64,000 nucleotides of DNA from Nageia nagi (GCA_050084985.1 JBITNC010000001.1:129456001-129520000), one strand, 5' to 3'; counted from the stretch's first letter, positions 14,025 to 26,889 are shown. The notes: a model not told the origin generated them from the sequence alone. Translations and numbers: made by a program.

Positions 14025-14606
14025 TGTAGAAGCTAAATAATGAATTGTAATGAAACAAAACACTATTTCTTGACAATATACTTACTAAAGTATGAATGAG
14101 GATAATTGTATACTTGTAATGTAATCAAACTCTTCTCTTCATCATATATAAGGCCTTAGGTCATGAACAAGTTCATCTCCCATATCCCATATGATATGAC
14201 TTTATAACTACAACTTCTGTGCTATAAAATCAACCTTTGCATGACACTATGTGCAATATCTAAAGATTAAATTAAAGAGTGTGAAGCATGATGAAGAGTA
14301 GATAATAGATCCTCAAATAAGTGGTGTTATTAAACATCATTATTGTATAGATAATGTGATTCTCATAATTTGACCTATCTGATATCCAATATGGAATTCT
14401 TATCTTTTGATCTTATTTTATAGTAGTGTCTTGATCCTTTATTTTTCTTGATATTTTTATGTATTACATATCTTGTGATGCATTCTTGACATTTACAACA
14501 ATTTTAATGATTACAACATTCTTTTTTACCTTTTCAATACTTTTACATATTTTATACCTAAAATATGATTTCTTATTTTATGAAAAATCATATTTAGTTG
14601 TCTACA
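14025..14606 (-). repeat. G1 5' LTR
   Basis: Partner of the LTR at 576-1181. On the minus strand it starts TGTAGACAACTAAA and ends CTTCTACA, with TG and CA termini. The sequence that follows it (minus strand TATTAGTGAACTCACTATTT) is a decayed primer-binding region, similar to the TTTTGATGAACC that follows the LTR of G4. Confidence 0.8.
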
Positions 14607-15630
14607 ATTATAATAGGTTCCTATAAATCTTCTTCTATCTTATCCATGACCATGGGGTGTATCCTCTCATCCCTTGTATGGTTGGTATCATGCTTTAGGA
14701 GCATAACTTGAACTTTCTCTAACATATTTATTCTAAAGTCTCTCTTTTCTAATGAAAGGATTTCCTTCTTCATCTATTGAAAACTTTAGAAAACTTCCTA
14801 TTAAATTTTTCCTCATCTTTGACTATGTAGTGATATTCATCCTTTGTATTCTTGATATTTAGCATACCAATCTCATCTCTCATAACCAATTTCAATCCAT
14901 TCACATACCTTGGAATGATGATATTTGTAACTTATAGTTATCCTTTTCTAATGGATAACTTTTAAAATTCATTTATATAGTCTTTTATAGTCATCTCCTA
15001 TTAATGAATATTCAACATTTTCTTGAAAAACATTAATTCATAATCCTTTAGTAAGAATTATTTCTTTACTTTATTTTCCATTCTCTTCCATGACTTTATC
15101 TTTATCTTCTACTTACCATCTACAACTATTTTCCTCTATACTTTCTCCCAACATAAATAAGTGTTTTCTTTCAACTTCATTACAACCAACATCACCCTAT
15201 TATCTTCTTCAAGTCTCTCTAAATTTAAATATCTCTCCATCTCTAAGATCCAATCTATGAGCTCATTTATTTCCAAGCTTCCTAAATCATTTGGAAATTT
15301 TTCCTTTAGCTTTCTTACATGATTTGAAAAACTTCTAGTGAGGCATTCTCTAAGAGTTTCCTCATATTCTTCCTTTAAATGGTTCTCTACTTTAGGCTAA
15401 TCCAATCCACTCTCTACTAGCTTTATCCTTTATTCATGTCTTTGGTTATACTAATCCATAGTCTCCAATATATCTCTTATCTTATTTGTTCCTCCTACAA
15501 CTTCATCTCTTACGCAATACACATATTTCTCCTTATTTTACATCTTCCTTTATGTTTTCCTTACTCCATTTGTTCATCCTATGAAACATCCATCCTTTGT
15601 TCAAGCACCTTCTTCCTATAAACAATCACA
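14607..15630 (-). pseudogene. Outer gypsy element G0: gag
   Basis: Minus-strand gag remnant of the element whose protease lies at 1-575. Around 15200-15400 the translation runs through FPNDLGSLEINELIDWILE and then a MERYLNLERL-type segment. This matches the capsid core of chromovirus gag (W-hydrophobic-x-EMERYF, followed by a K-L-x-G-x-A-x-x-W-W region). Further left the frame heads to a zinc knuckle that is completed across the G1 insertion at 570/14607. The pentamer ATTAT occurs at 571-575 and 14607-14611, as expected of a target-site duplication. Stops and frameshifts are frequent. No full gag can be delimited, and the start is approximate. Confidence 0.55.
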
Positions 15631-15631
15631 T

Positions 15632-15643
15632 GCTTTAACACCA
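15632..15643 (-). other. Primer-binding-site-like sequence of G0
   Basis: On the minus strand the sequence reads TGGTGTTAAAGC, close to TGGTATCAGAGC, the complement of the initiator-Met tRNA 3' end used by many plant chromoviruses and copia elements. It sits just upstream of the G0 gag, as a primer-binding site should, and puts the end of the G0 5' LTR near 15645. Three mismatches leave some doubt. Confidence 0.45.
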
Positions 15644-15644
15644 A

Positions 15645-17595
15645 TTAAAATATTACAAGCTAGTATAATTAAAATCAATTATAAATTAGTTTTGGACTAG
15701 ATTTACATGATAGAAAATAAATCTTAGATCTAAAAACCAAAGAAATATCTAATAACAACACAAAAAATAGAGTAATAAATATATATAAAAGAGAACTTAA
15801 AATAGTCAATAAACTCTTTATTTTTTCATTGAAAATATAAATTTCAAAATACAATCAAATAAATTATCCACTATGACTACTTTATTTTCTAATCTCCACT
15901 ATTGCACTTTCTTAGGGTTCCCTCTTCACTCTCTCTCTCTCTTTCTCTTTTGCAAAACTATCTTAAAATTGGTGTCTTTTCCCTTTTATTTCTCCTTCAA
16001 ACTTTCTAGATTTCTCTTCAAATGTGCAATACATTCTTCTTGAATGATATTCTCAAATTAGGTTCACTCATATGAAATTAATAAGAAAATATTAGAAAAT
16101 TAAATTAAATCATTTATAGATGTTCCCACCAAGTAGCAATTGATTTCATTAATAACTCGAACAATACTATTATCTAAATCTAGTTAATATCATCTTTGAG
16201 TCTAGATTTTTATCGCATAATTTATTTATAGATGTTTCATTTATCCTATCCAATCTTCATTGAATTCTATTGGTTACATAAAATTAAATTATATTGGTTA
16301 CTTTTTATGTTTATGTTCATAAATTTTTTTTTTTATTTAATTATGTTCACTATAAGTATTTGCATGGTTTTTAGCATATAAATTTTATTTATTGATTTTT
16401 TCCTTTTCTATTTTCTTTTATTCCTTTATAGTTTTATACAAATGTTGGAATTGTCTCTATAAAATCACCAACATTCAAAATATTTCATGATAATATTATA
16501 CTTCTTTTCTTAAGAATTCCCTCTTCCAAATTCTCTATGTTGTTTGCGAAACTTTGGATAACTTTGCTAAGATTGCTTACATAATCTAGGCAAAACCTCA
16601 AAAATACAAAAATATATATAATTTCCCCTTCTAGATGGGTTTCTTCAATGATTCTAATTTGTTACAAAATTCTATATAGTGAAAATGGTAGATCAAAATG
16701 TTACAAGAAAAACACTAGTAGGAAACACTCTAGATTGTACAAATTTCTATATGCTTAGAAATCTAGACTACCAAAAACTCCTAGATACAACAAATGCTAG
16801 ATTATTGACAGCAAAATTATTATACTAAAAAACTCTAGTGTAATTATTTTCAAAATTTTATACTATAATATTTTAGAGTACAAAATAATGCTAAACTTGA
16901 GACTAGTCCAAATTGAAAAATATTTATCTCCTACATCAATTTCATGCTTTTAAGAGTTGTTTAACTTTTTATAATCAAGTATGATCATTACTATAAACTT
17001 GCTTGACATATTGTAACTTTATATTTTTATCTTTGGGGTAATATAAGATCCTCCATGTGCTTTTCATTATGAAATCATTGGGGCATCAACAATCCTTCAA
17101 GCAAGTATCTTCTTTTTATGGTTCATCATGTTGGGACATTTTCATTATTATGATTCATGACTATCTCCATGGTTTACTTTTATAGTTCATGATCATCTTT
17201 ATTGTATATGTTTCTTGATATGCTTAATGTTCATCATTTTATTTCATGTTAATTATTTGTTTCATGTTTATTTATATGTTTTATATTCATTTTTGTATTT
17301 AATGTTCATCTCTATGTATGTGTATGATTTTAACTAATAAGGGGGGTTGATTGATCATTATTAAAAATTGCTAATGTCCTTTATGTCACCTAGGATAGCT
17401 ACAACCCCTCCCAAATATTTTGGATCTCAGATAAGGTTCATAGTAAAATACAAGAAAAAGAGGACAAAAATAAAGATAAAAATGCAAAACACCAAGATCA
17501 TTTCATTTACCATCATAGCTGCAATATCAAGGAATTATCTCCAAACTTAGTAATGTAGTTTTAATTTTTTTTCTTTGAAAATATGGTGTTAGGTT
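15645..17595. other. Probable start of G0 5' LTR, then unresolved AT-rich DNA
   Basis: The part next to the primer-binding site should be the minus-strand 5' LTR of G0. Its partner LTR is outside the window, so the far boundary cannot be set. A pyrimidine-rich stretch (15915-15960, CTCTCTCTC-type) may be its leader or promoter region. From about 16100 to 17595 I see only AT-rich sequence with short chance open frames (for example 17368-17550) and nothing that matches a known family. Confidence 0.35.
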
Positions 17596-17600
17596 CTTCC

Positions 17601-18346
17601 TATTAGGATTAAATATAAAAAAATAAAGTTAAGCAATTACATTACTCAAAAATAGAAGAATAATTAAGTAAACAATATCACATAAGAGAAGATATAATCA
17701 TGTGATGTGGTTTAGTCAATGTGGGTTATGTCCACAAAGAATATCTAATCATTTCGTTATAATAAGTCCAAAGCCACCAAGAAATATAACCAATAACAAC
17801 ATTATTCTACTTTCTCTTTGGTTACATAAGAATCCTTGCTACAATAGTCTCTTTTCTTTTTCTCACTCATATACAGACTCTATTCTCTATTTCCTTCCTT
17901 TTGCTTACTTCTTACAATGAATCTTACAACATATTTATAGAGATTCATACAAGCTTAGTTACAGCCCAAATTGAAGTAAAAAATCATGCAATGGATCCTC
18001 CATGAATAACAACATCATTTCCTAAACTTAGAATAAAACTAAAGTGAGTTTTCAAGCCTAAAATAGAGACTTTCCATCTTTGGAATTGTAATCGACCACC
18101 ATAAGGCCAATTGTTATTGATCCACCCTTAGCTAGTATATTGGCATTTCTTGATCCTCCTATAGGAGGTAAACTATGTGATTTAAATAGAAGACTTGAAC
18201 TTTCTGATATACCCTTAGAAGTTACAATAGTTGATCTACCTTCAAAAGGAAAATTGGCACTAGTAGATCTATCTTGTGTATGTCAACTATAAAATAAAGA
18301 CCTAAAAATGTGACTTCACCAATTAAATTAGGCTTCATTCATAATA
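17601..18346 (-). repeat. G3 3' LTR
   Basis: 746 bp matching 20234-20980. The termini are TA rather than TG at the left and TA rather than CA at the right, both explained by single transitions. A polypurine-like tract (minus strand CTCCAAGTGGGA) adjoins its inner end. Confidence 0.88.
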
Positions 18347-18879
18347 ATATCCCACTTGGAGACTAATATGTTGCAACACCCTATAACTTAGGATCTGGAT
18401 ATTCTCATCTTGACCTCTTACTCCCCGATACCAACCAAAATGAGAGAACCCCCAATTCCTCCTTAGAAATCACCTTTTCTCCTTTAGTTTGATGTTCCAT
18501 GACCCTCCGTTGGTCCATGCCTCCCACTCCATGGATCACACCATCATCTTTTTCAAACACTTTTGTTCTAAACCTTTCCTTGTACAAACCTTTTTCATCC
18601 ATTGCTAACCTACATACATAAACATCATGCACATAATCCATACTTGTAGGTAGTTTAACTATCCCAAGCTCCTACTCCTTATATTTATCTTACATAAAAC
18701 ACTCACCACCATTAGTATGCAACTCATATGAAACTATATGGAAACCTTAACTTATCCTTACATATATTTTAACATCCCTTAGTGGAGTTTCCTTGTCTTG
18801 ATATTGAATACCTCCTTGCATCTTTTGTATCCACATATTCCTTATTTTTCCTTTAGAAACATCCTTTCCAACCTTCGTA
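18347..18879 (-). other. G3 internal tail without recognised domain
   Basis: Between the protease remnant and the 3' LTR. It holds a 78-codon open frame (18405-18641, MDYVHDVYVCRLAMDEKGLY onward) that I do not recognise. Its position and length suggest the point where integrase, RT and RNase H are missing. The polypurine tract closes the region at 18347-18360. Confidence 0.5.
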
Positions 18880-19330
18880 TTTTCACCAATCTTCACTTCA
18901 AATTGAAGCCCAAAGTTTTAATGTCCATAGATTTTATTACCAACTATAGAAGATAAATCCATAACATTGTTAGAAGATTTAGTTAGCAAATATAGCATAC
19001 TAATCATGTCACCTCTAGCAACAACTATGGAACCCTTAAACACCTTCCAAGTCTTATTTCTAAATTCCATCATATACCCTTCACCATCAAGTTTTCTTTT
19101 CAAAATGAGATTCCTTTTTCAAATATGGTATTTGTCTCACCTCCTTGAGTACCCATTGATTTTTGTTAGGTATTTTTATCTTTACCTTCCACATACTAAC
19201 TTGTTTACATGTCTCATCATTACCTAACTTATTCTTTCTAAAATGTCCTTAAACATACTCAACAAAATAACCCTTATGAGAAGTTTCATGAAAAGAAGCA
19301 CTTGAATGCAATACCCAATAATCATTATGT
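18880..19330 (-). pseudogene. G3 protease and pre-integrase remnant
   Basis: At about 19290-19330 the frame reads WVLHSSASFHET, where copia protease has W-x-L-D-S-G-A-S-x-H; the catalytic Asp and Gly are lost. It continues to LKEVRQIPYLKK and, in the frame 18918-19103, MEFRNKTWKVFKGSIVVARG, as in the copia segment leading to the GAG-pre-integrase domain. Coding similarity stops soon after. Confidence 0.78.
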
Positions 19331-19399
19331 ATATCTTGAGATAATATCAAAGCATCCTCAATAAACTCACCATCCATGTTGGCCTCATGTTTATTACCT

Positions 19400-20178
19400 T
19401 CATTCCCATTGATTTCTTTTCCATCTTTCTTTCTAGCTCAATAATCCCTCTTTAAGTGTCATTTTTTCCCATAATACCAACATTCAATATTCCCTTTATC
19501 ATTAGATTCTACTTTTACCCTTTCTTGATTATGATGCCTACCTATGTCCCTTTGTCTTCCTCTATTCTTAATAAGAAGTGCATTAATATAACCAAGTGTT
19601 TCTCTTATGATCTTTCTCTACATGTCCTCACTAAGCAAAATGCCCACCACATCATCAAACACTAACTTGTTAGAACTCAAATAAGAGTTACTTACCTCTA
19701 TTACCAAACTATTCCAGCTTCTTGGTAATGAACATAAGATCAATAATGACCTTACTTCATCATCAAAATCCAACTTCATTTATTACAATTAGTTAGTAAC
19801 AATGTTGAACTCATTTAAATGACATGAAATAGAACCTTCTTTAGATATTTACATATTAAACAACTTTTTCTTCATAAATACCTTATTTGATGCTGAGGGT
19901 TTCCCATACATATTGTCCAACTTTTCTATAAAACATTCATGGTCTTTTTCTCAAATACATTTAAGGAAATGTTGCTTGCATACACAAACTCACTGCACCC
20001 AATGCCTTTCTATCGAGAAAAGCCCAATCCTAATCTGATGTACTTGAAGGTTTTGATTCTACTCCCTCAAGTGATAAGAACAAATCCTTATGGTATAGGT
20101 AGTCTCTATTTACATCTTTTAAAACCCAAAATTTTGGCCATTAAACTTCTCTATTTGAAGCTTCCCTTCTTCTGCCAT
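19400..20178 (-). pseudogene. G3 gag with zinc knuckle
   Basis: The minus-strand frame starts at ATG 20178 (MAEEGKLQIEKFNGQNFGF), the copia gag opening. It passes a region with LLILCSLPRSWNSLV (about 19700-19750), the typical L-L-x-x-L-P-x-S-W segment, and ends in a knuckle near 19440-19500 that reads CWYYGKK, stop, HLKRDY. The second and last Cys and the Gly are altered relative to C-x2-C-x4-H-x4-C. Stops include several Gln or Trp codons turned into TAG or TGA. Confidence 0.85.
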
Positions 20179-20218
20179 TGATCCTATGTGATATAGAATC
20201 CCTCCCCTTAAAACCAAA

Positions 20219-20232
20219 AGCTCTAGTACCAA
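20219..20232 (-). other. G3 primer-binding site (initiator Met tRNA)
   Basis: The minus strand reads TTTGGTACTAGAGC directly after the 5' LTR, two transitions from TTTGGTATCAGAGC. Confidence 0.85.
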
Positions 20233-20233
20233 A

Positions 20234-20980
20234 TGTTAGAATTCAAAATATAAAAATAAAGTTAAGTAATTACTTTACTCAAAACCAAAAGAATATTTGA
20301 GCAAACAAGATCACATAAGAGAAGACATAAGCATGTAACACAGTTTACCTAGTGTAGGCTATGTTCATGGAGAATATCTAATTTTTTATATATAATCAGT
20401 CCAAATCCACCAAGAGATACAACAAATCATGACATTGTTTTATTTTCTTTTTGGTTACACATGAATCCTCAATACAATGGTATCTCTTCTCTTTCTCATT
20501 CATATACAAACTCATCTCTCAAAATCCTTCCTTTTGCTTACTTGCTATAATGAATCTTACAAGATATTTATAGAAATTCATATAAGCTTAAATATAGCCC
20601 AAACTAAATTTTTTTAAAAAATGAAAGAAATATATCATTAATAGTAATATTAATTCATAAATTTAGAATAAATAAAGAGTTATTTCTTAAGTCCGAAATA
20701 GAGCTTTTCCATCTTTGGAATCATAATCGACCACCATTAGGTTGAAAATTGTTGTTCTACCCTCAATAGGTAGATTGGCATTTCTTGATCTTCCCCTAAG
20801 AGGTAGACTATATGATCATATGGAAGATTGGAACTTCCTAATCTACCCTCAAAAGTCAAACTAGTTGATCTACATTTAGAAGGTATATTGGCACCATCTA
20901 ATCTTACCTTATACATGTCAACTGTAAAATAGAGAGTTGAAAACATGACTTAGCCAATTCAATAGGCTCCATTCTTAACA
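20234..20980 (-). repeat. G3 5' LTR
   Basis: 747 bp with intact TG and CA termini (plus strand TGTTAGAATTC to TTCTTAACA). It is the partner of 17601-18346, with many scattered transitions. Confidence 0.9.
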
Positions 20981-20985
20981 CTTCC

Positions 20986-21252
20986 ACCAAATCTCTATAG
21001 GAGGAAAATTATGGAAACCAAAATTTAATTTTTAATTTATTTAAAAATATTATTTTAGGTATCTAAAATGCTTTTATTAATTAGATATAAATATTAATTT
21101 TCTAAGTTTGAATTTCAAACTAAGGTTTAATTATTACAGTTATTCTCTTGTTTCTTTTGTAAGGTATAAAAATAAGAATAAAAAATATTTCAAATAATTA
21201 ACTATATTTATGATCAAGTATTGGAAATATTCAAAAAAATATATTTGCTCTT
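20986..21252 (+). other. Fragment resembling the start of the element-B LTR
   Basis: The words TTTAGGTATCTAAAATG and the AT-rich context around 21050-21080 match the start of the LTR at 37013 (TTTAGGTATCTAAAATGATT). This suggests an older B-type LTR that was later entered by G3 on one side and G4 at 21252. Similarity is short and the other LTR end was not found. Confidence 0.35.
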
Positions 21253-21886
21253 TGTAGCCTCCTAAAAATGAATTATTATTATTTAAATAATTCATTTTAT
21301 AGCATTAAGGATATTTATTGTAAAAAGGGGGTTAAAATAATACCCAAGGAAATGTAATCAATGTAATGGACAATTGTACAATGTAAGAAGGGGTAAAATG
21401 CCTAAAATACTCCTCAAATGATGTAATGTGCAATGATCTCAAGAATCCAAGAAGACAAGGATGTTGTTATATAAAGACATCAAAAGCAACACAAAAGGTA
21501 TCATGTAGGGCATCAAAGATCCTAGAGAGACTTCAACAAATGTAATATCACTCTATCCTACATACAATAATGTTTTGTAACACCACCTCTACATAGATAT
21601 GCTAAACCCTTTGTTTTGCTCTTGCATGCTTTTATCTTTTTCATAATATTGGATATTCCATGAAGCTAGTAGTGTAGTACTTATGGGTCATTGGTAGCAT
21701 ATGTTTGGATGAATGCATGTTCATGTTTAATGAATGGATTACTTTATGTGATGTTTATTTGATTATGATGAAGGTAAATTGATTATCATTATCCATTGTT
21801 GCCATATTTCTAATATATGCTTCAATATAATATTGTAGATAAATAGTGCATCAATTATATCATTTATGCATTATTTGAGGTATACA
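21253..21886 (+). repeat. G4 5' LTR
   Basis: 634 bp from TGTAGCCTCCTAAAAATG to GAGGTATACA. It is followed by TTTTGATGAACCTATC, the probable primer-binding site (decayed from a TTTGGTGAAC-type sequence). Confidence 0.92.
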
Positions 21887-22079
21887 TTTTGATGAACCTA
21901 TCTATTTGATTTATCTTGCCCTCTTGACGAGAGCTCATGAGAATTTTGTAATGGATCTACACCATCAACAGTATTCATATGTTGTTCCTATACCATCAAT
22001 AGTGTGAAAATGAAACATTTAGCATAGATACAATAATTATTGAAAAACCTTAAGGAGAAACATGATGGATTATAGCAAT

Positions 22080-23250
22080 GATTTGATGCTCATATGGCTT
22101 CTAGTAGCTCAACTAAATCTCATGCTACCCTCCAACCTGAAGAAACTTTTCTCATATTACAATAAAGTATAGATGAATATGATGGTGTCTTCACCTCACC
22201 CTCATCTAAGGAGATCCATAATTTTCTCCTACCACCTGAGCACAAGGCCCCTAAGTTCAAGATGTTCAGTGGTGAACAAGATCCAAATAAACATCTTATC
22301 AAATTTTAGGAGGAGTGCTTATTGAAATTAAGGTTAGAGGAGAATTTATGGTAAAGTTCTTCCTAAGGAGTTAAAAAGGTAAAGCTAGTCAATGGTTCTA
22401 TAATTTTCTTGGTGGATCAATTGATTCTTTCAAGTCATTGGTTAAGGTCTTCATGGGCCAATATAAGCACAACATTAAAGAGCAAAGTACTATTACAAAA
22501 TTATGTGGAATGAGGCAAGGGGGTAATGAAACCCTAGAGAAATATATCCCATAGTTTAAAAAGGTATGGCAATCTATTTGAAGAAAATTATATGAGAATG
22601 CGATTTGTGTTATTTTTAGAGATTCCATTGGACATGTTCTTAATTTGCATGCTCTTAACAATAAAAATGTTGGTTTTGGGGTATTGGTTCAAGAATTGTT
22701 GCAAAAAGAGAAAGTTTTGCTTGCATTGGGTGAACTCAAATATGCACCTAAACTTTTAATAAAGATTATCAAAGAACATATGCCAAAAAAAAGTGAAAAA
22801 TGTGCATATGGATAATAGATCTTCTTCTCCTCCAAAATTGCAAAGATCAACCACTACAAGAGATTTCAAATAAACATTTCCAATTCAGCCAAGGTTTATT
22901 ATGAGAGATCTCATGAAAAAAGGGCTATTATAGTCTATGGAAATATCTTCATAGGATGATAACATTCCCCTGGGAAGATCTGATTCTTATTGTATGTATC
23001 ATCAAAAAAAGGGACATGCTACAAATTTTTGTAAGTCATTAGAGATGGCTATGTTGGATCTTATTACTCAAGGAAAATATCAAGTTGATGACACTAATTC
23101 AAATCCAATCCATATAGTTAATACTATTACAATTGACAAGTTGGTGTATGTTGGGACAAGAAGAAGATATCCATGCCATATTCCTAATATAGTTACTGCA
23201 AAAAAAGTAAGCATCCCATTTGATCCAAAAGAATATAGAATTATTGAATA
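22080..23250 (+). pseudogene. G4 gag
   Basis: Tat-type gag. A capsid-like core spans about 22320-22720 (KGKASQWFYNFLGG, GQYKHNIKEQSTITKLCGMR, then QGGNETLEKYIP). The knuckle MYHQKKGHATNFCKSLEMAM is at 22995-23055, in the C-x-Y-H form usual for Tat elements. An open 85-codon frame (22994-23251) covers the 3' end. Earlier parts are interrupted by TAG and TAA at Gln positions. Confidence 0.8.
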
Positions 23251-23259
23251 ATTAAAAAA

Positions 23260-24590
23260 TACACCTACCAAAATTAGCTTGTATGATCTCATTTCTACAT
23301 CTGAAACACATAGAGAGATCATATATGCTTTATTCAAAAAGGAAACTTTCCCCAAAAATATGTCAACCACCTTATTTTTTGAGAAGCTTAGGGCTATACA
23401 AGAATGTGATGTTATTTCCTTTTATAAATCTGAAAAATTTGATAAGGAAATACTTGATGAATGTCTAGCTCTATACATTACACCTTTGATTGATGGATGG
23501 AAAATTAAAAAAATAATGGTATATAATGGATCAGCTGTGAATATATGTTCCCATCACTTTTTGATTCAATTGCAAGAAAAAGTTATATATTCCTCTATTA
23601 GAAGAAGCTACATTCAAGATTAAAGCTTATGATAGTTCATGTAAAAAACTAGTGGGGATAGCTACAATCATGATAACTATAGGAGTAAGGATGGTAGCTG
23701 CTAAATTCCAAGTATTGGATTAAAAATTGTCATATAATTTGCTTTTGGAAGGGCCTTGGCTTCATGACATGGATGCAATCACTTCTACATTGCATGGATG
23801 CTTGAAATTTGAATTTCAAGGTGTGGTGCATATATTACTTGGAGATCTTGAGCCTTATGCATTATGCAATGCAATATATTTTGATGACCTTGTAATGACA
23901 ACTCCAAGATATGAAATTGAGCCCTTGGAATCTACTAAATTAGGGGCAAATATAGAAAAGCATGTTCAAATTATAAAGATAGGGATGGGATTGTACAAAT
24001 TTGAAGGTGTTGACTTATTTGCATCCATTAAAGACATGGGATGACCCAAAATTATTTTTGTTGAGGGATATCAATGAAGTGTGATCCCGCCTGAAGGAAA
24101 AAGTTCTTATTCTTTACATCAATCACATCTTCCCAAACTCCTCTAACACAAGCACTATCATATTTTGAAATAGGTAAACTCTTTCCATCTCCTTTTGTTC
24201 ATAAATACATGATACAAAATTGCAAATACAAAGGAGGAGGTTTAGGTAGAAATGAACAAGGGATGCCTACTTTTCCTAATAATTCTAAAGCTCAAATTAC
24301 CAAAATAGGATTGGGAAGTGATGGAAGTACAAACCAAAGATGGGGACCAAAAAAATTTGTTAAAGAGTACAATTTGATTGAGTTTTCTAATGATATTGAT
24401 AAAGATCTATGGATTAATGATACTCTTCCACTTGAATTTGATTGCTTTACTACTGATGATGATATTTTTGAATACTTGGGGGCATATTCATAATTTCCCA
24501 AATCTAATGAAAAAATAAATGCAAGCTACATGCTCAATGAATATGCATATTTTATTCAAGAGATAAATTTTAATGAAGTTTTTTAGGTTT
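23260..24590 (+). pseudogene. G4 protease and linker region
   Basis: At 23510-23570 the frame reads MVYNGSAVNICSHHFLIQL, where the retropepsin motif V-D-G-G-S is expected; the Asp is Asn or Tyr and the first Gly is altered, so the enzyme is dead. The frame 23727-24044 carries LLLEGPWLHDMDAITSTLHG, and 24209-24493 a G-patch-like NCKYKGGGLGRNEQGMP, both standard between protease and RT in Tat elements. Confidence 0.78.
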
Positions 24591-24595
24591 AGCCC

Positions 24596-25375
24596 ATGGA
24601 TGGTGATGATACTAATATACATGGATTAGAGAAGTTACCTTCTTTGTTAAAAAAAAAAGAGCTTACATTTCTAGCAGAGGAGTTGGTGAACATCAATATT
24701 GGAACCATGAATGAGGAAAACTTTATACAAATTGGAGTAGTTTTACCTCCCTTGAAACAAGAAAGGTACAAGAATAAGTTTATTAAACATCATAAGAACT
24801 TTGCTTGGTCTGACACTGATATGCCTAGTTTAGATCCTTCCTTTGTTATCCATAATTTTCCAAAAAAGAATGCTAAGCCAATTAAGCAAAAGCCACAAAA
24901 AATGCATCCCTCTAAGGCATTGTTAGTTAAGAAAGAAATTGAGAAATATTTGAATGTTATATTTATCAATCCTATTAATTATTCTGAGTGGATGACTAAC
25001 ATTGTTCCTATTTCCAAGGCAACTAGTGAAATCCATGTATGTACTGATTTTAGAGATATCAATAATGCATATCCTAAGGATGATTTTACATTACCAAATA
25101 TTGATATGATTATGGATAGTATAGATGGTCATGATACATTATATTTTATGGATGAATTTTCCAGTTACAATCAAATATTAATCAATCTGGTTGACCAACA
25201 TAAAACAACTTTTACTACTCCATGGGGTAATTTTTCTTGGAAGATTATGCCTTTTGGACTCAAAAATGTAGAGGCTACCTATCAGAGGGCTATGGTCACC
25301 ATGTTCCATGAACATATTCACAATATGGTTAAGATGTATGTTGATGACATCTTGGTTAAATCAAAGCAATACTAA
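24596..25375 (+). pseudogene. G4 reverse transcriptase
   Basis: Open frame of 259 codons, the best-preserved RT in the window. Residues include a CTDFRDINNAYPKDDFTLPN segment, FMDEFSSYNQI (first catalytic Asp changed to Glu in the usual F-M-D-G-F-S-G-Y context only at the Gly), VMPFGLKNVEATYQRAM-like KIMPFGLKN, and the active-site box MYVDDILVKS near the end. It stops at TAA 25373-25375, after which RNase H continues in the same direction. Confidence 0.9.
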
Positions 25376-26580
25376 GATCATCTACAAGCATTTGAGGAAG
25401 TACTTAACATCTTGAAAAGATACAAACTTACACTCAAACCTCAAAAGTATGCATTTGGAGTTACTTCAAAAAAATTGTTAGGATTCATAATTTTTAAAAG
25501 AGGAATAGAGGTAGATTCTAAGAAAGTGAAACCAATAATTAGTATGCCTCCACTAAGAAATTTGAAGTAATTAAGGAGTCTTCAAGGAAAACTCAATTCA
25601 GTTCGAAGGATTATTTCACAGCTTAGGGATAAGTGTAGGCCATTCACTCATGTATTAAATAAGGATGTAAAGTTTGTATGGGATGATAAATGTTAAAAAT
25701 ATTTTGAGGATATTAAATAATATTTGTTAAATACACCTATTTTAGTTCCTATGGACTTCACCAAGCCTTCTTATTTGTATATCTTAGCTACATTATATGC
25801 ACCAAGGGTAATGCTTTGTCAAAATGATTTAGAAAATAAATAGAGTGCTATCTATTATCTTAGCAAGACATTGATAGATTATGAGAATAGATATACCCCA
25901 ATGGCAAAGCGTTACTATGGTATTGTATTCACTACTAAAAAAATGAGTCATTATTTATTATATTGCACTACATTTGTTGTTAGTCCTATTAATCCATTGA
26001 AATATCTTGTGGCTAAACAACATTTATCAGGAAAAGTAGCAAAATGGTTGATGTTATTATAGGAATTTGATATGAATGTGGTAAAGTAGAAGTCAATTAA
26101 AGAATAGGGCATTGTAGAATTGATAGCTAAATTTTCTCAAAATGGAGAATAAGTAGTGCATGAATAATTTCTAGATGAATATAAATATGATCCATGATGC
26201 CAATGGCATGAAGGTTTGATAGAAAGCCACCAACAACGTGATTTTGATGAAATTTCCATACTTGATGAATACATGTGCCTCATGGAAGATGAGCCTACTA
26301 TATGGGTACTATACTTCGATGGTTCAAAATATTCTAGTTATGAAGCAAGGGTAGGTATTATATTAGTATCTCCTACAAATGAGGTAATACTTATGGCCTA
26401 CAAACTTGGTTTTGAGTGTACAAATAATATGGTTGAATATGTGGCATTGATATTGGGCTTGAAAGTTGTTATTACCTAAAAAATTAAGGACATAGAAATA
26501 TATGGGATTCATAGCTTTTCATCAACCAAATACAAGATATTTTTGATACAAAAGATAAAAAGTTAAAGCCCTATAAACTG
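25376..26580 (+). pseudogene. G4 RNase H and second (archaeal-type) RNase H
   Basis: The first RNase H covers about 25376-26060 (KKLLGFIIFKRGIEVDSKKV, then DVKFVWDDKC, then YYLSKTLIDYENRYTPMAKR) with stops at Gln positions. The second, at 26216-26479, reads WVLYFDGSKYSSYEARVGII and NNMVEYVALILGLK, the D-G-S and E-Y-x-A-L-I-x-G-L motifs of the extra RNase H known from Tat/Ogre elements. Confidence 0.85.
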
Positions 26581-26889
26581 GTGGTTAATGATTTATTGGA
26601 TCAATTTGATAGGTATACTATTTAGAATATCCTTAGGACTAATAACAGGTATGAAGATGCCATGGAAAGTGCAGCTTCTCTTGTGCCAATTGAAATTGAA
26701 GATGAGGGAGACTATTTTGATAATCTATAAGTTGAGCTCTCCTAATTATATTGAGGGTATGCATGAAATTTATACCTATTTAATTATAGAAGAGAATGAT
26801 TTTTAGAGTTGGTATTTTGATATCTACAAATACTAGAAGAATCAAATAATTCCTAATAGTTTTAATCAAAATGAAAAAGTGATATTGAA

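Larger units (their letters stand above)
17601..20980 (-). mobile_element. G3: short copia-like element with gag and protease only
   Basis: 3380 bp element on the minus strand: 5' LTR 20234-20980, initiator-Met primer-binding site, gag with zinc knuckle, protease/pre-integrase remnant, polypurine tract, 3' LTR 17601-18346. The 5-bp duplication CTTCC flanks it (17596-17600 and 20981-20985). The internal region is only 1.9 kb, and I found no integrase, RT or RNase H motifs, so it could only move with enzymes supplied elsewhere. It is either an internally deleted copy or a TR-GAG-like non-autonomous family; one copy cannot tell which. Confidence 0.88.
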
